In this document: piece after piece, positions 33,274 through 39,261 of the stretch
How the letters are laid out: each line of letters begins with the position of its first letter
How positions within the stretch are numbered: the first letter of the stretch is position 1
NCBI GenBank assembly: GCA_014804425.1
Contig: JAAUZV010000008.1
Span: forward strand, 78,982 to 118,242
Length of the DNA stretch: 39,261 nt
Direction: 5' to 3'
From: Lachnospiraceae bacterium
GTDB taxonomy: Bacteria > Bacillota > Clostridia > Lachnospirales > Lachnospiraceae
Position numbers and translations under genes: made by a program
The notes under the pieces: model-generated
Database searches by the model: none
What the model was told of the DNA's origin: nothing
The model's input: only the letters and a program-made list of their open reading frames with translations

Positions 33274-34326
33274 CTAATAATCCATTTTATACATGACATG
33301 AATGTCTTCTTTGTCGAGCACCATTCCGACCTTTTTTCCGACTTCATGAATATCCGTCGTATGGATTTTATACTTACGCTGCGCGGTTTTCACGATGAGC
33401 TCGTAATGCACGCCCTTGAACACACTGCTGATGATCTCTCCCACAAGATTTGCCTGCTCCGGCGCGACGATCTCAATGTCCTCCGGCCGCAGCACAACCT
33501 CGATCTCTTCATTTTCCTTAAAGCCCTTATCCACGCATTCAAACTCATAGCCGTCAAATTTCACAAGGCAGTCCCGGATCATATTGCCCTCGATAATATT
33601 GGATTCCCCGATGAAATCCGCAACAAATCGGTTTTCCGGCTCATTATAAATATCCACAGGCGTCCCGATCTGCTGGATCTTACCGTCATTCATCACGACG
33701 ACCGTATCCGACATGGAAAGCGCCTCCTCCTGATCATGCGTGACAAAAATAAAGGTAATGCCGACCTCCTGCTGGATTTTTTTCAGTTCGCCCTGCATCT
33801 CCTTGCGCAGCTTCGCATCCAGCGCGCTTAACGGTTCGTCAAGCAAAAGCACCTTCGGCTCGTTCACAAGCGCCCGGGCGATGGCGACACGCTGCTGCTG
33901 TCCGCCTGAAAGCAGCGTGACATCCCTTTTTTCAAAGCCGTCCAGCCCTACAAGCGAAAGCATTTTTTGGACCTTCTGATTGATGACGGATTTATCCACC
34001 TTTTTGATGTTTAAGCCAAACGCCACATTGTCATACACATTCAAAAAAGGAAACAGCGCGTACTTCTGAAAGACCGTATTGATCTCGCGCTTATAGGGCG
34101 GCACCTTGGCGATGTCAATGCCGTTAAACAATAATTCTCCCTTGCTCGGTTCCTCAAAACCCGCAATGATGCGCAAAATCGTTGTCTTTCCGCAGCCGGA
34201 CGGACCGAGCAGCGTCAGAAACTGATTCTCGTAAATATTTAAGTCAATGCCTCTTAAGACCTGCTGGTCGTCAAAATTCTTTGTGATTCCTTTCAGCTCG
34301 ATGATGCAGTCTCCCATATCCGCCAT
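33274..34326 (-). CDS. potA: spermidine/putrescine ABC transporter ATP-binding protein
   Basis: 350 residues. ABC ATPase with Walker [10 protein letters not shown], signature LSGGQQQR, Walker [13 protein letters not shown] and H-loop [12 protein letters not shown]-terminal TOBE regulatory domain (about 265-345; [12 protein letters not shown], then [12 protein letters not shown]) follows. An alternative start at 34317 exists. It lies 105 bp after the XRE-cupin gene; a small GCGCC/GGCGC hairpin occurs in that gap. Confidence 0.96.
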   Translation of the reverse strand: MADMGDCIIELKGITKNFDDQQVLRGIDLNIYENQFLTLLGPSGCGKTTILRIIAGFEEPSKGELLFNGIDIAKVPPYKREINTVFQKYALFPFLNVYDNVAFGLNIKKVDKSVINQKVQKMLSLVGLDGFEKRDVTLLSGGQQQRVAIARALVNEPKVLLLDEPLSALDAKLRKEMQGELKKIQQEVGITFIFVTHDQEEALSMSDTVVVMNDGKIQQIGTPVDIYNEPENRFVADFIGESNIIEGNMIRDCLVKFDGYEFECVDKGFKENEEIEVVLRPEDIEIVAPEQANLVGEIISSVFKGVHYELIVKTAQRKYKIHTTDIHEVGKKVGMVLDKEDIHVMYKMDY

Positions 34327-34431
34327 GTTTCTGCCCTATCCTTTCCTCAATCCCTATCCGGTGCTAAAACCCTGCCGTTCAGCCCGCGCCCATTCGCAAA
34401 GGCGCTTCCAGCCGATGGCCGAACCAGTATC

Positions 34432-34965
34432 TTAAAAGCTCGGCGGCGCGCTCACCCACAAAATCTGCGCGCCCTTCTTCGATTCTATGTAATGCTTATA
34501 TTTCGGCTCAAAATAGAAGGACTCCCCCTTCTGCGCCTTGTATGCTTTCCCGCCGATCACAATGGAGATCTGACCGCTTAGGACATAGCCGAACTCCTCC
34601 CCCTCATGGGGATTGTCCGGGTAAGTCGCGCCCCCCGCCTCCAAAGATAGCAGAATCGGCTCCATCATGTTTTTCTGCGCATTCGGAATGATCCATTCTA
34701 TCCGGTTGCCCAGCTCCTTATCCTCTTTTTCAAAATAATCCGTCTTATGAAACACGACCTGCTCATCCGCCGAATCGTTAAAAAATGTTTTTAAGTCCGT
34801 CCCGAGACATTGCAGGATGTCGATCAGCGTCGCAATGGAGGGCGAGGTTAAATCCCGCTCCACCTGTGAAATAAATCCCTTCGACAACTCCGCCCTGTCC
34901 GCAAGCTCCTCCTGCGTCAGTCCCTTCAACATCCTCAGCTCTTTGATCTTATTCCCGATCTCCAC
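34432..34965 (-). CDS. XRE-family regulator with cupin sensor domain (PuuR-like)
   Basis: 177 residues. The N-terminal helix-turn-helix (1-60; IKELRMLKGLTQEELADRAELS and FISQVERD) is followed by a C-terminal cupin barrel (about 105-175; HEGEEFGYVLSGQISIVIGG, then ESFYFEPKYKHYI). The GTG start at 34963-34965 has AAGGGG upstream. Regulators of this build sit first in potABCD operons of many Clostridia and, like PuuR, are thought to repress polyamine genes. A perfect dyad at the start point of its promoter supports autorepression of the whole operon. Confidence 0.92.
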   Translation of the reverse strand: MEIGNKIKELRMLKGLTQEELADRAELSKGFISQVERDLTSPSIATLIDILQCLGTDLKTFFNDSADEQVVFHKTDYFEKEDKELGNRIEWIIPNAQKNMMEPILLSLEAGGATYPDNPHEGEEFGYVLSGQISIVIGGKAYKAQKGESFYFEPKYKHYIESKKGAQILWVSAPPSF

Positions 34966-35020
34966 AAAAACCCCTTTTCCGCGTGGAAGCCCTTTCCTTT
35001 CGCGCTATGTAGTCTTAATC

Positions 35021-35085
35021 TAAACCGAAAGTTCACCTATACTATCCTTTATAAATATAAACCAAAAGTTTAGAATTTCTAAACT
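35021..35085 (-). promoter_or_regulatory. operator region of the potABCD operon
   Basis: A perfect dyad AGTTTAGA-ATT-TCTAAACT lies at 35067-35085, 11 bp downstream of the -10, covering the early transcript. The 13-mer TAAACCAAAAGTT (35058-35070) overlaps it and recurs with one change at 35021-35033, 37 bp away. This is the likely binding site of the XRE-cupin protein. Confidence 0.65.
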
Positions 35086-35095
35086 CGCAAGGTCT

Positions 35096-35123
35096 AGTAT
35101 ACATCTTTGTCGCTGAATGTCAA
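35096..35123 (-). promoter_or_regulatory. promoter of the regulator-potABCD operon
   Basis: Minus strand TTGACA (35118-35123), 16 bp, TATACT (35096-35101). It is close to the consensus and directly upstream of the dyad. Confidence 0.78.
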
Positions 35124-35139
35124 TAGTGTTTTTTTAAAC

Positions 35140-35199
35140 AAAAAAGAAAAAAACAGATATATCCAAATCCGCAAAATGAATGCTTGGATATATCTGTTT
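35140..35199 (-). terminator. intrinsic terminator of the nrdDG-GH5 operon
   Basis: A perfect 16-bp stem (35151-35166 with 35184-35199, AACAGATATATCCAA core) with a 17-nt loop. On the minus strand it is followed by a T-rich tract to about 35140. It lies about 60 bp after the GH5 stop. Confidence 0.88.
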
Positions 35200-35261
35200 C
35201 AAATGTCCTTTTTGTTTTCTCCGTCCGAACCTAAGGAACCACTGACTAAATGAGCGTTTCC

Positions 35262-36179
35262 CTAAATCTCTCCGCCGAGCCTCTTTTTCATCCACAGACC
35301 GGTCTCGGTCAGGTCGTCTTCTTCCCAGCCGGACGTCTTTGTGCAGGGCACCTTGATCATGGAGGATGTCTCGTCACGGTTCGCCAGATTCCACTGTGCA
35401 TAGCTCATACAGCGCTCATCCGCAAACTCCGCCCATTTGCGCGCTTCCTCCTCATCCAGATCTCCGTTCCCCGACGCATCACAATTGCTGTACTCGCTGA
35501 TAAATACGGGAAGTCCCTTATCCATGGCATAGCTGACCTTATCACGGAGATACTGTTTATGCGTCGCCGCATAATAATGAACCGCATACATCAACTGCTC
35601 GCCTGCAACCGGATCGTCCGCAGCATGATCGACATCCTGCGACCAGTTCGGCGTACCGATGATGATGACTGCCTTCGGCGCTTTTTCACGAATAACGGGA
35701 ATGACCTCCTCCGCATAGGCTTTGACCGTCGCCCAGTCCACGCCCTCGCCGTTCGGCTCGTTGCAGATCTCATACAGCACATTGTCATAGCCCGCATACT
35801 TTTCGGTCATCTCAGTAAAGAATTTCTTTGCTTCTTCTTTATTTGTCTGCGGATTGCCGTCGCTCAAAATATGCCAGTCAATGATGACATACATGCCAAG
35901 CTCCGTCGCCGCTTTCACGCCGGTATCCAGCAGGCCCTTTAAGTAATCCTGATCGCCGTCCGTCAAATAACCGCCGTCCTCCGCCGTATACATCGCAAGG
36001 CGGATCAGGTTTCCTCCCCAATTCCGGATTGTCTCAAACGCCGCCTTATTGATATATTCAGGATACCATACGATACCGAGCGTGCTCGGTCCTTTTAACT
36101 GAAACGGCTGTCCGTCCTTATCCGTAAGCTGTGTTCCACGCACCGATAACGCACCGTGCTTCTCAAATGCTGTTGCCAT
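35262..36179 (-). CDS. GH5 endo-beta-glucanase without signal peptide
   Basis: 305-residue (beta/alpha)8 glycoside hydrolase family 5, closest in pattern to GH5 subfamily 2 cellulases: LSVRGTQLTDKDGQPFQLKGPST, GGNLIRLAMYT, YVIIDWH (about 97-103), YEICNEPNG with acid/base E141, and PVFISEYSNCDASGNG with nucleophile E229. It covers just the catalytic domain, with no carbohydrate-binding module or dockerin. No signal peptide or membrane helix is visible, and the start (RBS GGAGG inside the nrdG end) is well supported, so it is probably cytosolic. It would cut internal beta-1,4 bonds of imported cellodextrins, feeding the GH94 enzyme, but substrate is inferred. It starts 4 bp after nrdG. Confidence 0.9.
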   Translation of the reverse strand: MATAFEKHGALSVRGTQLTDKDGQPFQLKGPSTLGIVWYPEYINKAAFETIRNWGGNLIRLAMYTAEDGGYLTDGDQDYLKGLLDTGVKAATELGMYVIIDWHILSDGNPQTNKEEAKKFFTEMTEKYAGYDNVLYEICNEPNGEGVDWATVKAYAEEVIPVIREKAPKAVIIIGTPNWSQDVDHAADDPVAGEQLMYAVHYYAATHKQYLRDKVSYAMDKGLPVFISEYSNCDASGNGDLDEEEARKWAEFADERCMSYAQWNLANRDETSSMIKVPCTKTSGWEEDDLTETGLWMKKRLGGEI

Positions 36180-36183
36180 TGTG

Positions 36184-36753
36184 TCACCCTCCGTTTTTCT
36201 TTTCGTTATCTTTTTCTATCTCTTCGTCCCGTGATCCGCCCCACAAAACGACGCTTCCCGCCGCAAGCGACTTTGGAACATCGATCAGCCTTTGATTCGA
36301 CGAGCCGCGAAAAAGCAGCGTAATATCATGCAGTTCTTCCACATATCTGCCGTCCACCATCACGTCGATGTAGGACAATAGTTCCCTCGTCATCTCCCAT
36401 TTCGGGCACATCTCTTCCACGATCTCCCGGTCAAACAAATAACCGGTAAAACACCAGATATCTTTATCCGGCAGTTCTTTTTTCACACGCCTGAGAAACG
36501 GAAGCAGCCCGACCTGATTCTGGTACTCCATCGGTTCTCCGCCAAGCAGCGTCAATCCCCGTATATAGTAAGGACTAAGCTCCCCGATGAGGTAATCCAT
36601 CGTCTCGCGGGTAAATTCCTTCCCGTACCCGAAATCCCACGCAACCTCGTTAAAACAATTCTTGCATCTGTGATTGCAGCCGCTCACAAACAGCGACACC
36701 CGCACGCCCGGACCGTTCGCAATATCACAGGTCTTGATCTCCGCATAATTCAT
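36184..36753 (-). CDS. nrdG: anaerobic ribonucleotide reductase activating enzyme
   Basis: 189-residue radical SAM protein that makes the glycyl radical on NrdD. The cluster motif is C26-x3-C30-x2-C33 in SGCNHRCKNCFN, and TLLGGEPM is the SAM-binding GGE motif. The ATG at 36751-36753 (MNYAEIKTCDIANGPG) has GGGGA upstream; the longer reading to 36801 has no family support. It follows nrdD by 78 bp and precedes the GH5 gene by 4 bp. Confidence 0.96.
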   Translation of the reverse strand: MNYAEIKTCDIANGPGVRVSLFVSGCNHRCKNCFNEVAWDFGYGKEFTRETMDYLIGELSPYYIRGLTLLGGEPMEYQNQVGLLPFLRRVKKELPDKDIWCFTGYLFDREIVEEMCPKWEMTRELLSYIDVMVDGRYVEELHDITLLFRGSSNQRLIDVPKSLAAGSVVLWGGSRDEEIEKDNEKKNGG

Positions 36754-36831
36754 AAGAAGTCCCCGAAATATCCCAAAGTTCAGCAGGCGCCATTCATGCA
36801 TCAGGCAGCCGATAGCCGAACTGTTTGTTCC

Positions 36832-39036
36832 TTATAGGTGCAGCACGCGCTCCTTGATCTCCTGCGTTCTGCCCTGATTCCAAAACTGTGTGCCGATATA
36901 GCCGCAGGTTCTGCGCGCCACATTCATCTTATCCTGGTCGCGGTTGCCGCAGTTCGGACACTCCCACAGCAGCTTGCCGTGGCTGTCCGTGACGATCTGG
37001 ATTTCACCGTTATAGCCGCACGCCTGACAGTAATCGCTCTTTGTATTCAGCTCCGCATACATGATATTTTCATAAATATACCGCATGACAGCGAGCACCG
37101 CATCGAGATTGTTCTGCATGTCCGGCACTTCGACGTAGCTGATCGCGCCGCCCGGCGAAAGTTCCTGAAACTGCGCTTCAAACTTCAGCTTGTCAAACGC
37201 ATTGATATGCTCGGTCACATGCACATGATAGCTGTTCGTAATATAGTTTCTGTCCGTCACGCCCTCGATCACGCCGAAACGCTTTTGCAGGCACTTGGCA
37301 AATTTATAGGTCGTGGACTCCAACGGCGTTCCGTACAGACTGAAATCGATGTTCGTCGCCGTTTTCCATTTGCGGCACGCCTCGTTCAAATACTGCATCA
37401 CCGACAACGCAAACGGCGTCGCTTCCGGATCGGTATGGGACTTCCCCGTCATATACTTCGTGCATTCGCATAAGCCCGCATAGCCGAGTGAGATTGTGGA
37501 ATAGCCGCCATAGAGCAGCTTATCAATCTTCTCGCCCTTCTCTAAGCGCGCAAGCGCGCCGTTCTGCCAAAGGATCGGTGCAACGTCCGACGGCGTTCCC
37601 TTCAGACGCTCATGGCGGAACATCAGTGCGCGGTAGCAAAGCTCCAAGCGCTCATCCATGATCTCCCAAAATCTCCCCGTATCCCCGTTCGAAGAACACG
37701 CCACATCCACAAGGTTGATCGTCACAACGCCCTGATTGAAGCGCCCATAATATTTATGCTTTTTCGGCACGTAATTCTGCGCATTCGCCACATTCCCGGC
37801 TCCGGTTTCCGTAAATCTGTCCGGCGTTAAAAAAGAACGGCATCCCATGCAGGGATAGCAGTCGCCCTGCTTTAATTTTTTCATGATCTTTTCGGAAATA
37901 TAATCCGGCACAAGGCGCTTTGCGGTACACTCCGCCGCGAGCCTCGTCAGCTCCCAGTACTTGCTGCCCTCATGAATATTATCTTCCTCAAGCACATAGA
38001 TGAGCTTCGGGAACGCCGGGGTAATATAAACGCCCTTCTCGTTCTTCACGCCCTTGATGCGCTGACGCAGCACTTCCTCGATCACCGCCGCCAGATCGTC
38101 CCTTGTCTGTCCCTCCGGAACCTCGTTCAAATACATGAATACCGTGACAAACGGCGCCTGTCCGTTCGTCGTCATGAGCGTGATCACCTGATACTGGATC
38201 ATCTGCACGCCGCGGTTGATCTCCTCTTTGACGCGGCACTCCGCCATGCGGTTCACCATCTCCTCGTCATGCGCTGCGCCGACAAGCTCCAGCTCCTTTC
38301 GGACCTCCTCGCGGAATTTTAAGCGGCTGACCTGCACAAACGGTGCAAGATGCGCAAGCGAAAAGCTCTGTCCGCCGTATTGCGACGATGCGATCTGCGC
38401 GATGCTCTGCGTCGCAATATTGCATGCAGTCGAAAAGCTCTTGGGCGTGTCGATCATCGTTTCGCTGACGACCGTTCCGTTCTGCAGCATATCCTCCAGA
38501 TTCACGAGACAGCAATTGTGCATATGCTGTGCAAAATAATCCGCGTCATGAAAATGAATGAGTCCCTTTTCATGCGCATCGACAATATCCGCGGGCAGCA
38601 AAAAACGCTTCGTAATGTCCTTGCTGACTTCTCCCGCCATATAATCACGCTGTACGCTGTTGACCGTCGGATTTTTGTTGGAATTCTCCTGCTTGACCTC
38701 CTCGTTGTTGCACTCAAGAAGGCTTAAGATCTGTTGATCCGTAGAATTGGATTTTCTGACAAGCGCTCTTCTGTAACGATAGGTGATATAATTTCTTGCA
38801 ACGGAAAACGCACGCTGATTCATGATCTGGTTCTCCACCATATCCTGAATCTCCTCCACGCTCGGCGCGCGCTGCATGGAAGCACAAGCTTCCTCCACGC
38901 TCAAGGCAATCCGTCTGATCTGGTCGTCCGACATCTTCTCGCTGTCCACGACGCTTAAGTTTGCCTTTCTGATCGCGGCCTCGATCTTGTCCATATTGAA
39001 GCCGACCTCCGAGCCGCTTCTTTTGATAATCTTCAT
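36832..39036 (-). CDS. nrdD: anaerobic ribonucleoside-triphosphate reductase (class III)
   Basis: 734 residues. It reduces NTPs to dNTPs using a glycyl radical. An N-terminal ATP-cone (about 1-95; IKRSGSEVGFNMDKIEAAI) gives allosteric control. The catalytic barrel follows, with GGQSFSLAHLAPF and PCMGCRSFLTPDRF. A C-terminal zinc site is formed by CQACG and CPNCG. The radical loop RRTCGYIG has Gly712 as the radical site. The ATG at 39034-39036 (MKIIKRSGSE) has GAGGGG about 8 nt upstream. Two NrdR boxes overlap its promoter. Confidence 0.97.
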   Translation of the reverse strand: MKIIKRSGSEVGFNMDKIEAAIRKANLSVVDSEKMSDDQIRRIALSVEEACASMQRAPSVEEIQDMVENQIMNQRAFSVARNYITYRYRRALVRKSNSTDQQILSLLECNNEEVKQENSNKNPTVNSVQRDYMAGEVSKDITKRFLLPADIVDAHEKGLIHFHDADYFAQHMHNCCLVNLEDMLQNGTVVSETMIDTPKSFSTACNIATQSIAQIASSQYGGQSFSLAHLAPFVQVSRLKFREEVRKELELVGAAHDEEMVNRMAECRVKEEINRGVQMIQYQVITLMTTNGQAPFVTVFMYLNEVPEGQTRDDLAAVIEEVLRQRIKGVKNEKGVYITPAFPKLIYVLEEDNIHEGSKYWELTRLAAECTAKRLVPDYISEKIMKKLKQGDCYPCMGCRSFLTPDRFTETGAGNVANAQNYVPKKHKYYGRFNQGVVTINLVDVACSSNGDTGRFWEIMDERLELCYRALMFRHERLKGTPSDVAPILWQNGALARLEKGEKIDKLLYGGYSTISLGYAGLCECTKYMTGKSHTDPEATPFALSVMQYLNEACRKWKTATNIDFSLYGTPLESTTYKFAKCLQKRFGVIEGVTDRNYITNSYHVHVTEHINAFDKLKFEAQFQELSPGGAISYVEVPDMQNNLDAVLAVMRYIYENIMYAELNTKSDYCQACGYNGEIQIVTDSHGKLLWECPNCGNRDQDKMNVARRTCGYIGTQFWNQGRTQEIKERVLHL

Positions 39037-39069
39037 TTCTGCTACCCCTCTACACATTTTTAACATCGC

Positions 39070-39116
39070 ATACCATATATTGTATCAGAGTTTTAGCAGG
39101 TGTCAATATGTTGGTA
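39070..39116 (-). promoter_or_regulatory. nrdD promoter with two NrdR boxes
   Basis: Minus strand TTGACA (39101-39106), 16 bp, TACAAT (39079-39084). A 16-bp dyad ATACAATATATGGTAT (39070-39085) and a second box with core CAACATATTG (39101-39116) are 31 bp apart start to start. They fit the NrdR consensus and its three-helical-turn spacing, and they cover the -10 and -35. NrdR would repress nrdD-nrdG-GH5 when dATP/ATP is high. Confidence 0.82.
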
Positions 39117-39141
39117 TAAAAAACAATAAAAAAACAAGCGC

Positions 39142-39261
39142 TTATGTATCGATCCTGACAATCTCCGCCAGCGCCTTATTCCGGTAAGCGACATCCTCCC
39201 TGACAGTAAATCCCTGCTTTTCCCAAAACGCATTCCCGACTTCATTGCGGTTGAATACAAG
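39142..39261 (-). CDS. GNAT-family N-acetyltransferase (C-terminal end only)
   Basis: The last 39 residues of a gene that begins beyond the window: LVFNRNEVGNAFWEKQGFTVREDVAYRN, then KALAEIVRIDT and stop. N-x-x-x-GNAFWEKQGF followed by R-x-D-V-x-YRNKxL is the C-terminal beta-bulge/helix pattern of GNAT acetyltransferases. The substrate cannot be told. Confidence 0.75.
   Translation of the reverse strand, partial: LVFNRNEVGNAFWEKQGFTVREDVAYRNKALAEIVRIDT

Overview
The window looks like a chromosomal segment of an anaerobic, low-GC Gram-positive gut bacterium, most likely a Lachnospiraceae member (Clostridia). Reasons: glycyl-radical ribonucleotide reductase (nrdD/nrdG), a small DUF6472-type cysteine protein typical of that family, Lachnospiraceae-style ABC sugar uptake with a cytosolic cellobiose phosphorylase, TrpRS of the GDRPTG type, lipobox signal peptides and strong GGAGG ribosome binding sites. 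Base composition is near 50% G+C, except for a more A+T-rich MerR gene. I saw no insertion sequence, phage gene or CRISPR array. Everything here is read by eye; no database search was run.

Layout. 1-2.9 kb (minus): nucleotide-pool sanitising rdgB (cut by the window edge), a cell-wall amidase-like protein that lacks one catalytic residue, and a THUMP-type rRNA methyltransferase whose promoter places +1 on the start codon. 2.9-3.7 kb: an Asn/Ser-repeat small protein with a possible sigma-G promoter, and a HAAS/DUF1700 membrane protein. 3.9-11.6 kb: a cello-oligosaccharide module made of an ABC transporter (binding protein plus two permeases, no ATPase), a LacI repressor and a divergent GH94 cellobiose phosphorylase. 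11.7-15.7 kb: a propeller-like lipoprotein, tRNA-Arg(ACG), a membrane-anchored GH25 lysozyme and trpS. 15.9-16.8 kb: a MerR/TipAS regulator. 16.9-22.1 kb: a sulfur amino acid block with metI, metN, metQ, a LysR regulator, an Rrf2 regulator and cysK. 22.2-25.3 kb: PAP2 phosphatase, DUF6472, a D,D-carboxypeptidase and an unknown exported protein. 25.3-26.5 kb: a CaCA antiporter behind a yybP-ykoY (Mn2+) riboswitch. 26.5-30.5 kb: a LolD/MacB-type ABC pair. 30.6-35.1 kb: an XRE-cupin regulator and potABCD. 35.3-39.1 kb: nrdD-nrdG followed by a signal-less GH5 glucanase. The window ends in the tail of a GNAT acetyltransferase gene.

The most unusual item is MetQ. Its two halves are in swapped order: the half beginning with the IAVPNDPTN motif comes directly after the lipobox, and the half normally found at the N-terminus (PTPHAE to EPMGLY) is at the C-terminus. 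This is a clean circular permutation of the methionine-binding lipoprotein, next to normal metN and metI. Also worth attention are a shared CCTATA-type box at the rrf2/lysR, cysK and metQ promoters, the riboswitch upstream of an antiporter usually labelled Ca2+/Na+, a GH5 gene coupled to the anaerobic ribonucleotide reductase operon, and the gamma-SASP-like repeat protein.
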